NCBI GenBank assembly: GCA_033763595.1
Contig: JANRKH010000014.1
Location: 1 to 14,019 of the forward strand
Length of the DNA stretch: 14,019 bases
DNA from: JANRKH01 sp033763595
GTDB lineage: Bacteria > Pseudomonadota > Alphaproteobacteria > Rickettsiales > Rickettsiaceae
Direction: 5' to 3'
Below are positions 1-6,154 of the stretch, piece after piece (positions within the stretch are counted from its first letter, which is position 1; every line of letters starts with the position of its first letter). Both the position numbers and the translations under genes were made by a program. Under the pieces are notes generated by a model. It saw only the letters and a program-made list of their open reading frames with translations. It searched no databases and was not told the DNA's origin.

Positions 1-74
1 TAGTATTTGCCACGGATGCATCTGAGCTCAGTGCATTTTTGTTTAAACTTGAGTGCCCATTCTGGGTGCGCCAT
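1..74 (-). CDS. Transposase, N-terminal fragment (runs off left edge)
   Basis: The ATG at 74 on the minus strand opens 24 codons that continue past the window edge. The protein begins MAHPEWALKFK and continues with TELRCIRGKY. From memory this resembles the start of DDE transposases of the IS4/IS1634-like kind that are common in Rickettsiales, chlamydiae and cyanobacteria; I could not check this by search. A good ribosome binding site, AGGAG, lies 5-6 bases before the ATG (80-84 region), which supports the start. The catalytic domain is outside the window, so whether the element is intact cannot be judged. The IS end should lie between about 75 and 180. Confidence 0.6.
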   Translation of the reverse strand, partial: MAHPEWALKFKQKCTELRCIRGKY

Positions 75-94
75 AAAAACTCCTATACATATAT

Positions 95-124
95 TATTAC
101 GTGAATATGCTAACACACGTAATA
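95..124. repeat. 9-bp inverted repeat, TATTACGTG / CACGTAATA
   Basis: Positions 95-103 (TATTACGTG) and 116-124 (CACGTAATA) are perfect inverted copies with a 12-base loop. The octamer ATTACGTG recurs at 183-190, over the stop codon of the next gene. The site sits just upstream of the transposase start, so it could be part of the IS end or an operator for the transposase. It has no T-run beside it, so it does not look like a terminator. Confidence 0.5.
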
Positions 125-136
125 TGCAAAAGCAAT

Positions 137-157
137 AAAAAAATGCCCTAAAGACAT
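137..157 (-). terminator. Rho-independent terminator for the 184-891 gene
   Basis: Read on the minus strand, ATGTC, a TTTAG loop and GGCAT form a 5-bp stem with one G.U pair, followed at once by seven T. It starts about 26 bases after the TAA at 184. The stem is short, but the position and T-run fit a terminator in a low-GC genome. Confidence 0.45.
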
Positions 158-183
158 AGTTTATCTATTGTGTAGCAATTATA

Positions 184-891
184 TTACGTGCTTATTTTAG
201 GAAGTTTGGGATTTATGAGCGCTATTTTAGCATTGTTTGAGGTGTCTATTATGGTTTTATCTTTAATAAACAGTGATAATTGAGCGGTTGGACTATTTAC
301 CATTTTAAAAAAAAGATCTGGATTTTGTTTGTGCATATTATCACCATATTTCGTGAGGACACCTGGGTTATTGTTAATAGTGTTTTCATTAATCTTGAAA
401 GGACTTAGGTATTTCGTTCTGCATTCTCGAATCACTACATCTGGGGTTGTAAATTGAACAATATTATGTGTAGCAGTTGCGTTAGGAGGGTTAACTTTCT
501 GTGATAATTTTGAAAGTTTATCTAGAGTTTGTCTTTCGCGATCTATAAACGCTTTATATTCTTGTAGTTTTGAGTTTTTGTATAAAACTTCCTGTTCATT
601 TTGAGGTTGCTTTAGACTTATTGAAAAATAAGTTTCTGCAAAGTTTTGATAGTTTTGATTATGGTTTAGTATAGCTTCGTTTAATGATTTTACTGCTAAA
701 TTTATATCCTTCTCCCTGCCATCAAACTGCGCTCCCTTTTTCATTAGCTCGATCGCCTTATCGAGCTTTTTTTGTTTTATGGCTTGTAAAAATTTTTTAT
801 TTAATTGGCCTTGTGAATAGTTTTCTAATTGTTCTGATAAGGATTTTTTTATGCTCTCAAAAGCATTTTTAATCTTTGCTGAAATCTGCAT
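184..891 (-). CDS. Hypothetical protein, 235 aa, with one ankyrin-like helical pair
   Basis: I do not recognise this protein. It is hydrophilic, rich in Lys, Asn and Gln, and has no signal peptide or membrane segment. Residues about 33-57 (FLQAIKQKKLDKAIELMKKG, then AQFD) look like a single ankyrin-type helix-turn-helix unit ending in a short turn. Residues about 65-130 are probably helical or coiled. The last 90 residues are Asn/Pro/Thr-rich with little predicted order. No Shine-Dalgarno sequence precedes the ATG at 891, but a TATAAT lies seven bases before it, which would suit a leaderless mRNA. The gene lies beside a transposase and has its own probable terminator. A secreted host-interaction protein is possible, because ankyrin-like proteins are common effectors in this group, but that is inference. 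Confidence 0.7.
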   Translation of the reverse strand: MQISAKIKNAFESIKKSLSEQLENYSQGQLNKKFLQAIKQKKLDKAIELMKKGAQFDGREKDINLAVKSLNEAILNHNQNYQNFAETYFSISLKQPQNEQEVLYKNSKLQEYKAFIDRERQTLDKLSKLSQKVNPPNATATHNIVQFTTPDVVIRECRTKYLSPFKINENTINNNPGVLTKYGDNMHKQNPDLFFKMVNSPTAQLSLFIKDKTIIDTSNNAKIALINPKLPKIST

Positions 892-898
892 ATAACGA

Positions 899-904
899 AT
901 TATA
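899..904 (-). promoter_or_regulatory. -10 box TATAAT directly before the 891 ATG
   Basis: On the minus strand a consensus TATAAT ends seven bases before the ATG at 891. The expected transcription start would therefore fall on or next to the first base of the start codon. The -35 region 16-18 bases upstream is poor (about TTAGTA). No ribosome binding site lies in between, consistent with leaderless translation. Confidence 0.4.
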
Positions 905-977
905 GTTGTTTATTAATATATACTAACTGATTCGTTGAAAATATTTGAGAGTATTTCTTGTTACTTTAAAAATATTT

Positions 978-998
978 ACCTAAAAGTAATTTTTAGGT
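978..998 (-). terminator. Weak hairpin over the hemC stop codon
   Basis: ACCTAAAA (978-985) and TTTTAGGT (991-998) form an 8-bp stem with the loop GTAAT, covering the hemC stop at 993-995. On the minus strand it is followed by AAATATTTTT. It is AT-rich and lacks a clean T-run, so termination is plausible but unproven. It is the only candidate at the end of the hflK-hemC cluster. Confidence 0.3.
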
Positions 999-1877
999 CA
1001 CAAGCTTAAGCTCTTTTGCTATTTTTTTTCCATTTGCTTCGGAGATTTCATCTAAATATCTGGTAATCGTATTTGGATTAGAGTCAAGGTTTTTTGCGTA
1101 CATAAATCTTCCGGTGTAGGTATCGTTTTGGCTTGTGATGTAGGCTGCAACAGGTGTATCGCAATTAGCGGATAGTTCTTCTAAAAAACTTCGTTCCATA
1201 GATATAAGAGGGTAGTTCTCTGGTGGACAAGAGGTTTTTAATAGAGTATTTAAATTAGTATTATTTGTTAATATCTCCGCCACAATGATCCCTTGGCCTA
1301 CTGCTGGAATGAATTCGTTAATATCAAGCCTTGTGCAAATCGCTGAATCCCACATGGATAGCCTTTTAAGCCCAGATTCTGCCAGTATTATTGCATCGTA
1401 TCTATCTTCCATTAAAAGTCTTATTCTTGTATCTATGTTGCCCCTGAGGCCTAATATATCAATATCTGGTCTTGCTTTTTTAATGAATGCTATTCTTCTT
1501 GGCGAGGAAGTGCCAACTCTTGAGCCATATGGTAGTTCGTTTAAGGATTTTGCTTTTTTGGAGATAATTGCATCGGCTGGATATTCTCGTCCGATAAAGC
1601 ATGATAGCGTAAATTTTGGATCGATTTTTCCAGGCACGTCCTTTAGAGAATGAACTGCTATGTCTATTTCTTGGTTTAACAATCCTTCTTCGAGCTCTTT
1701 AAGGAATAAGGCCTTGCCACCAATTTCATATAGTGGCTTACTCGTTACTATGTCACCAGTGGTTTTGATTTTTATTATCTCAGGTTCAAAACTTAAATAT
1801 TTTTTGAGATGGTTGATGAATATTTCAGTTTGTTTTATGGCAAGTGCACTCGATCTTGTGCCTATTTTTAACTTCAT
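993..1877 (-). CDS. hemC: Hydroxymethylbilane synthase (porphobilinogen deaminase)
   Basis: This cytosolic enzyme joins four porphobilinogen molecules into hydroxymethylbilane, the linear precursor of uroporphyrinogen III in haem synthesis. The protein has 294 residues, close to the usual ~310. It opens with KLKIGTRSSALAIKQTE. Visible family motifs are IDIAVHSLKDVP (catalytic Asp80), RVGTSSPRR at 120-128 and LRGNIDTRI at 144-152 for binding the cofactor and the growing chain, and FIPAVGQGI at 189-197. The dipyrromethane-anchoring cysteine is Cys239, in SANCDTPVAAY; the usual local sequence is GGCxxP, so the two Gly are replaced. The gene follows degP by 45 bases in the same direction and no separate promoter is obvious, so it is probably cotranscribed with hflK-hflC-degP. 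The start is the ATG at 1877, without a clear Shine-Dalgarno sequence. Confidence 0.95.
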   Translation of the reverse strand: MKLKIGTRSSALAIKQTEIFINHLKKYLSFEPEIIKIKTTGDIVTSKPLYEIGGKALFLKELEEGLLNQEIDIAVHSLKDVPGKIDPKFTLSCFIGREYPADAIISKKAKSLNELPYGSRVGTSSPRRIAFIKKARPDIDILGLRGNIDTRIRLLMEDRYDAIILAESGLKRLSMWDSAICTRLDINEFIPAVGQGIIVAEILTNNTNLNTLLKTSCPPENYPLISMERSFLEELSANCDTPVAAYITSQNDTYTGRFMYAKNLDSNPNTITRYLDEISEANGKKIAKELKLVT

Positions 1878-1922
1878 GACATTAGTAAATTCTATTTTTA
1901 TCCCTACTGAGATAATTTTGAG

Positions 1923-3434
1923 CTAGTTTGGCAAAGGAAGTGCTAGGTATATCGTCATTGACTCTCTTTTGACTAAAAAAACTATGTGCTTTTTGCCCTG
2001 ATTTATTGTTCTATCATATTCTTCCTTTAAATCTGCAAGATTTTTAATACTGATCTGATTTACTTTTGAGACAATGTCGCCTTTTTGTAAATTTCTCCAA
2101 TAATCTCTAGATTTATTAGCTGAAACTCTTACGTGTGTTTTAATTTCTCCTTTATTATGATGGTCTTGAACTTCAGTATCCTCGAACTCAACATTATTGA
2201 TTACGAGGTTTCTCGGACTATTATCTGAATTTTTCTTTAGTTTTCTTTTATCATTGCTATTTTCAGTAAGATCTGTTAGCTCTTCGGTTTTAGCATCTAT
2301 TAGTTTTTGCTTGCCGTCTCTAATGATTTTTATTTTTACAGATCTATTTATTGGAGTTTCTGCAACCAGAATTTGCAATTTTCTAACTGAGTGCACTTCC
2401 TGTCCATTATACTCCACTACTATATCACTTGTTCTCAGTCCCGCTTTTTCACCTGCGCCCCCCTCATCAACTCCTGCAATAATTACACCTTTTTGAGTCG
2501 AAAGGCCAAGTCCTTCAGATATTTCTGGTGTTAGCTCTTGTATTCTGATGCCAAGTTTGCTTCTCTCGATTTTGCCGCCATGCTTTAGCTGTTCGACTAT
2601 ATTATTTGCTGTTTTTGATGGTATTGCAAAGCCTATTCCTATATTAGTGCCGGACGGAGTTAAAATAGCTGTGTTAACGCCAATAACCTCGCCCTTAACA
2701 TTAAACATAGGACCGCCTGAGTTTCCACTATTGATTGGTGCATCTGTTTGGATGTAATCATCAATTAGTCCGCCGGATATTATGTCAATGTCCCTAGATT
2801 TTGAAGATATTATTCCGGATGTAACAGTGCCTCCAAGACCGAAAGGATTCCCTATGGCGATTGCAAGATCTCCCACTCTAGATTTTGACGAATCTCCAAA
2901 CTTTACATATGGTAAAGCGTCTTTTGATGTTATTTTTAACAGAGCAATATCAGTTTTTGGATCGCTACCAATTATTTTAGCCTTAAATTCTTTGTTATTA
3001 TTGAGTCTTACAGTGATCTCATCGGCTTCTGCGATTACATGGTGGTTTGTTACAATATCACCATCTGGACTGATAATGAATCCCGAGCCCAAGGAAATTG
3101 CCTTAGGGTTCGTTGGCATTTCATCCATAAAAAAAGGAAAACCAAAATGCTCAAAAAATTCACCAAAAGGATGATTTTTCATTTCATCTGGTAGTAAGTT
3201 TTCCCTGTGCAATTTTTTATTTTGATATTTTATAGTATTGATATTTACCACCGCAGGCATAAGAGGCTCTACAATATCTGCAATACTATAATTGATAGGA
3301 CCAGATTCTGCTCTCGTAAGATTTACATAAGAGCAGAATAATATACATAATAATCCCCTAAAAAAAAGGCTTAGATTTTTATGATAAATTTTATGATAAA
3401 CTTTACTATAAAAGGATACTAAAATATTTTGCAT
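1923..3434 (-). CDS. degP: Periplasmic serine protease/chaperone of the Do (HtrA) family
   Basis: This ATP-independent protease and chaperone degrades or refolds damaged envelope proteins in the periplasm. The 503 residues begin with a long basic n-region and a hydrophobic stretch (about 22-38, LSLFFRGLLCILFCSYV), followed by RAESG. This is a signal peptide or anchor. The trypsin-like domain carries His132 (TNHHVI), Asp162 (KTDIALLK) and Ser239 (INSGNSGGP), so the catalytic triad is intact. Two PDZ domains follow, at about 283-375 and 405-500; a polar linker rich in Lys, Asn and Ser (about 385-410) separates them. The gene begins only nine bases after hflC, the same order as in many alphaproteobacteria, where HflK/HflC and a Do protease are encoded together. 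Confidence 0.95.
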   Translation of the reverse strand: MQNILVSFYSKVYHKIYHKNLSLFFRGLLCILFCSYVNLTRAESGPINYSIADIVEPLMPAVVNINTIKYQNKKLHRENLLPDEMKNHPFGEFFEHFGFPFFMDEMPTNPKAISLGSGFIISPDGDIVTNHHVIAEADEITVRLNNNKEFKAKIIGSDPKTDIALLKITSKDALPYVKFGDSSKSRVGDLAIAIGNPFGLGGTVTSGIISSKSRDIDIISGGLIDDYIQTDAPINSGNSGGPMFNVKGEVIGVNTAILTPSGTNIGIGFAIPSKTANNIVEQLKHGGKIERSKLGIRIQELTPEISEGLGLSTQKGVIIAGVDEGGAGEKAGLRTSDIVVEYNGQEVHSVRKLQILVAETPINRSVKIKIIRDGKQKLIDAKTEELTDLTENSNDKRKLKKNSDNSPRNLVINNVEFEDTEVQDHHNKGEIKTHVRVSANKSRDYWRNLQKGDIVSKVNQISIKNLADLKEEYDRTINQGKKHIVFLVKRESMTIYLALPLPN

Positions 3435-3443
3435 ATATTGGTT

Positions 3444-4304
3444 TTACTCTGTTATCTCCATGTATTGAAGAAATTTGCTCTTTTGTGGTATGATGATAGT
3501 GGAGTCGCCTTTTTTAAAGCTATTTTTATAAGCCTGCAAATGTCTGATAAATGAATAAAATTCAGGATCAGGACCAAAAGCTTCTGCAAAAATTCTTGAA
3601 GACTCCTTATCCCCTTCGCCCTTTATAATTTCTGATTTTTTATAAGCTTCTGCAAGAATGATTTTGGCTTCCTTATCTGCTTTTGATCTGATTCTGGCCG
3701 CTTCTTCTTCGCCCTCTGCTCTAATTTGTTTTGCTTCTTTTTCTCTTTCAGTTTGCATTCTTTTGTATATTGCTGCACTATTTTCGTGAGGCAGATCCGC
3801 TCTAAGAATTCTAACATCTAAAACATTTATACCAAATTTCTCTGACTCTATTTTAACATTATCGCTAATTTCTTGTATTATATTTCTTCGTGAAGATGAG
3901 AGAAGTGATATTAAATCGTTTTTTCCTATTACTTTTCTCATCTGAGATTCAACTATTCTGCTTAGCCTTACGCTTGCTCCTGGCTGATTATTTACAGTTT
4001 TGTAGAAAACAACAGGATCGGATATTTTATATTTCGCAAATGCATCTATAATTATTCTTTTACCGTCAGATGCCGTAAGCTCTTTCGCTTCAGCGTCTAT
4101 GTGTAATATTCTATTATCAAAAGAAATGACATTTTGAATAAGAGGGATTTTCATGTATAAGCCAGGCTTTTTAATCACTCTTACCGCTTCGCCAAATTGA
4201 AAAACTATCGACATTTTTCTTTCATCCACAGTAAAAAAAGACTGTAACAATATAATTAGAGCTACTAGCGGTACTGTTATTAAATAAATATTAATTTTTG
4301 GCAT
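3444..4304 (-). CDS. hflC: HflC, SPFH/band-7 modulator of FtsH
   Basis: HflC pairs with HflK to form a large inner-membrane cage around the FtsH protease and tunes its proteolysis of membrane proteins. The 286 residues show one N-terminal membrane segment (about 4-25, INIYLITVPLVALIILLQSF) and a band-7 domain beginning ERKMSIVFQFGEAVRVIKKP. A long charged helix follows (about 180-240, with alternating EREKEAKQIRAEGEEEA-type heptads). The ending, FGPDPEFYSFIRHLQAYKNS, is the usual HflC signature. The ATG at 4304 lies seven bases after the hflK stop and degP begins nine bases beyond the hflC stop, so the three are surely one transcription unit. Length and motifs are normal. Confidence 0.95.
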   Translation of the reverse strand: MPKINIYLITVPLVALIILLQSFFTVDERKMSIVFQFGEAVRVIKKPGLYMKIPLIQNVISFDNRILHIDAEAKELTASDGKRIIIDAFAKYKISDPVVFYKTVNNQPGASVRLSRIVESQMRKVIGKNDLISLLSSSRRNIIQEISDNVKIESEKFGINVLDVRILRADLPHENSAAIYKRMQTEREKEAKQIRAEGEEEAARIRSKADKEAKIILAEAYKKSEIIKGEGDKESSRIFAEAFGPDPEFYSFIRHLQAYKNSFKKGDSTIIIPQKSKFLQYMEITE

Positions 4305-4311
4305 AATCTTA

Positions 4312-5319
4312 TTATTTTTGGTCTATCGCGAGATGTGGTAAAGTGTTTGGGCCGGAAATATATTTTGTGGAACTAGCCAAAACCTCTTCGATTGTTTCGA
4401 GCGCAAGTCTATCTTTAATCAATCTCTTATTCTTGACATACTCGCTATATATCGCAAGAAATCTTTTTGTGTCGCCTTGCGCTTTTGATATAACCTCTTG
4501 CTTATATCCTTCTGCTAGCTGGACGAGCTTAGAAGCTTCCCCTCTAGATTTAGGCAAAACATCATTATTATATGCAAGTGCTTGGTTTATTTCCTTTTCT
4601 TTATCGGCCCTTGAGGTTTGAACATCTCGATATGCAGATATTACCTCCTGTGGAGGTTCGGCCTTTAGCAATTGAACCATTTCAATATCTATTCCTATAT
4701 CATAAGAATCAAGAGTTTTTTGTACCAAAGTCTCTATTTTGCTTGCAATTTCTTGTTTTTGACTTGAAAGAGCATATGCTATAGGAGTTTCTCCTATGAC
4801 CTCTCTGATTGCACTCTCAGCTGCTGCTTTTACCGTATCTTCCGGGCTAAGTACATTAAAAACATAATCTTGTAAATTCCTAATATGCCACAGAACATCA
4901 CAGTGTAAAGAGAGGATATTCTCGTCCCCTGTTAACATTTTACTTTCATGAGCAATAAACTTTTGTTTGTCTGGTGAGTAGACGCTAGATCTATAGCCTA
5001 TTTCAACTCTTCTAGATTTAGAAATAGGTTCAACTATGACCTCCTCAAATGGCCATGGTAGATGATAGTTAAGTCCTGGCTTTTCAGTGCGAACATACTT
5101 GCCGAATCTAAGAACAACCGATTCTTCTCCCTCACTGATTTTATAGAGTCCTGAAGCAAGCCATATTAAGAATATCACTCCAACAGCCCCAAGTGCAAGC
5201 CATGGAGGGACTCCTCCAACATCAGGTATTTTAAAATTTGGAAAGTTGCTTCGCGAAGATTTTCTCATGGCCGGAAATTCATCTGACCTTTCATCGTCTT
5301 CCCATGGTGATTTTGGCAT
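4312..5319 (-). CDS. hflK: HflK, SPFH/band-7 modulator of FtsH
   Basis: HflK is the larger partner of HflC in the FtsH-regulating complex of the inner membrane. From the ATG at 5319 it has 335 residues and starts MPKSPWEDDERSDEF, the acidic Trp-containing opening usual for HflK. A membrane segment follows at about 40-59 (WLALGAVGVIFLIWLASGLY), then the band-7 domain (SEGEESVVLRFGKYVRTEKP, PGLNYHLPWP) and a helical C-terminal part. An in-frame TTG at 5349 would add ten residues. I reject it because a probable -10 box covers that codon (5348-5353) and because the MPKSPWED start matches the family. No clear Shine-Dalgarno sequence precedes either start. It is the first gene of the hflK-hflC-degP-hemC cluster. 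Confidence 0.95.
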   Translation of the reverse strand: MPKSPWEDDERSDEFPAMRKSSRSNFPNFKIPDVGGVPPWLALGAVGVIFLIWLASGLYKISEGEESVVLRFGKYVRTEKPGLNYHLPWPFEEVIVEPISKSRRVEIGYRSSVYSPDKQKFIAHESKMLTGDENILSLHCDVLWHIRNLQDYVFNVLSPEDTVKAAAESAIREVIGETPIAYALSSQKQEIASKIETLVQKTLDSYDIGIDIEMVQLLKAEPPQEVISAYRDVQTSRADKEKEINQALAYNNDVLPKSRGEASKLVQLAEGYKQEVISKAQGDTKRFLAIYSEYVKNKRLIKDRLALETIEEVLASSTKYISGPNTLPHLAIDQK

Positions 5320-5347
5320 AGTAATTATGTTTGGATTTTTGTTAATC

Positions 5348-5376
5348 AATATATTTAGCTATGATCACAAAATCAA
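5348..5376 (-). promoter_or_regulatory. Sigma-70 promoter of the hflK operon
   Basis: On the minus strand TTGATT (5371-5376) and TATATT (5348-5353) are separated by 17 bases, matching consensus at 4/6 and 5/6. Transcription should begin near 5341, giving a leader of about 22 bases to the ATG at 5319. This is a heat-shock-type gene group, but I see no clear sigma-32 signature. Confidence 0.5.
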
Positions 5377-5438
5377 GCATGAAAGAAATGATCTAATGAA
5401 CTTTAGGTCAATATTTACAATATATGTTATTTTTGCGC

Positions 5439-5542
5439 GTAATACCAAGTCCTATTTTTACTACTTTCTGTAATTTCTTGCTTAACGATCATATAATATA
5501 CTTTGCGCTAGCGTATTTGATTCTTGGATTTTGATAATATTC
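5439..5542 (-). repeat. Dispersed repeat family 1, copy A (~104 bp)
   Basis: The element has inverted ends, AATACCAAGTCC at 5441 and, read on the minus strand, AATATTATCAAAATCCAAG from 5541. Read on the minus strand it aligns with copies B (6048-6147) and C (13526-13641). Shared segments are CCAAGAATCAAA with B, and AGTAGTAAAAATAGGACTTGGTATTA against C's AGTACTTAAAAATGGGATTTGGTATAA. It has no coding capacity. The TTGGTATTA end faces hflK, about 120 bases away. The size and inverted ends suggest a miniature transposable element (inference). Confidence 0.65.
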
Positions 5543-5560
5543 ATCTTTGTCTTTAATAAG

Positions 5561-5708
5561 ACCTCTTTCGAAACTGGCAACAAGAAGATGATAGCAAAAG
5601 AAGAGGCGCTTTGCCTAGCGAAAAGACCGGAGCTTAGTGTATGAAGCTGGCTTACATACACGGGCGACGCAATACTCAAACTGAAATAATAGTTTGTGGG
5701 GGAGAGGT
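5561..5708. repeat. Dispersed repeat family 2, copy D (~148 bp, ACCTCT...AGAGGT ends)
   Basis: The left end ACCTCTTTCGAAACT and the right end AGTTTGTGGGGGAGAGGT are imperfect inverted copies. The interior carries a strong hairpin at 5637-5661, with arms GTGTATG and CATACAC plus inner AAG/CTT pairs. It shares its ends and a CACGnGCGAnGCAAT stretch with copy F (13187-13351). It fills the gap between repeat A and the end of the Fis-like gene. It is probably a non-autonomous element or an internally deleted IS. Confidence 0.6.
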
Positions 5709-5734
5709 ATATTGAATAAATGCGACTCCTCTCT

Positions 5735-6013
5735 CTACTTTTCTGGTTTTTCTTTTTTGGATTTAAGGTGCTTACATTTTTTGCTAAGTGTGTTTCTATT
5801 AACATCAATTATTTCACTTGCCTTTTTTTGATTACCGCCTGTCACTTCTAGTGCAACCGTGAAGAGCGCCTTTTCTGCTTCTGAAATAACGTATTTGTAT
5901 AGCCCATCAACAGGCGCACTATTGCCAAGCATCTTAAAATAATTTCTTAAAATGTTGCTTATTGTTTCGCTGATTGATAGATGAGATAAATTTAGTTTAT
6001 TATTTTGATTCAT
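5735..6013 (-). CDS. Fis-like helix-turn-helix DNA-binding protein, 92 aa
   Basis: The C-terminal half, LYKYVISEAEKALFTVALEV followed by TGGNQKKASEIIDVNRNTLS and KKCKHL, matches the Fis fold: a dimerisation helix, then a helix-turn-helix with the diagnostic GNQ..A..I..NR.TL.KK pattern. E. coli Fis has 98 residues and the same arrangement. It is therefore a small nucleoid-associated DNA-bending protein or transcription regulator. The same domain also occurs at the end of NtrC-type regulators, but here it stands alone with no ATPase domain. Flanking repeats A and D lie downstream and B upstream, and B appears to supply its -10 box. No clear Shine-Dalgarno sequence lies before the ATG at 6013. 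Targets are unknown; the neighbouring glycosyltransferase pair is an obvious candidate. Confidence 0.85.
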   Translation of the reverse strand: MNQNNKLNLSHLSISETISNILRNYFKMLGNSAPVDGLYKYVISEAEKALFTVALEVTGGNQKKASEIIDVNRNTLSKKCKHLKSKKEKPEK

Positions 6014-6047
6014 TTCTATATTTACTTGTGATTACAAGGAGCTGTAT

Positions 6048-6056
6048 CTTATACCA
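6048..6056 (-). promoter_or_regulatory. Extended -10 (TGGTATAAG) at the end of repeat B, reading into fis
   Basis: On the minus strand the repeat ends TTTGGTATAAG, that is a TGn extension followed by TATAAG. Transcription would start near 6041, giving a leader of about 28 bases to the Fis-like ATG at 6013. No good -35 hexamer is seen, which an extended -10 promoter can tolerate. Confidence 0.4.
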
Positions 6057-6147
6057 AATTCTACTTAACTACTTGCCGCATCTTACATGACATTTAGACT
6101 TAGTGAGTTACTCCTAGTATTTTTTGATTCTTGGATTTGGTAATATT
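6048..6147 (-). repeat. Dispersed repeat family 1, copy B (~100 bp)
   Basis: The ends are TTATACCAAATTC at 6049 and GGATTTGGTAATATT ending at 6145, imperfect inverted repeats. Read on the minus strand it is collinear with copy C: ATACTAGGAGTAACTCACTAAG in B against ATACTAGGAGCAAGTCACTAAG in C, and a shared TTTGGTATAA end. It lies between the glycosyltransferase stop at 6155 and the Fis-like gene, with the TTGGTATAA end facing fis. Confidence 0.7.
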
Positions 6148-6154
6148 ATTATTC

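Noticed and set aside
2197..3174. Three plus-strand open frames opposite degP
   Set aside because: They are antisense shadows of degP, whose catalytic triad and PDZ domains fix the true frame.
5320..5349. Upstream TTG start for hflK, adding ten residues
   Set aside because: The TTG overlaps the probable -10 box at 5348-5353 and the MPKSPWED start matches the family.
5482..5808. 108-residue minus-strand open frame
   Set aside because: It is made from repeats A and D plus an out-of-frame overlap with the end of the Fis-like gene; it has no family motif or plausible start signal.
5439..6147. Rickettsia palindromic elements (RPE) or a CRISPR array
   Set aside because: The copies are intergenic with no open frame in phase with a host gene, unlike RPEs, and there is no regular repeat-spacer pattern or cas gene.
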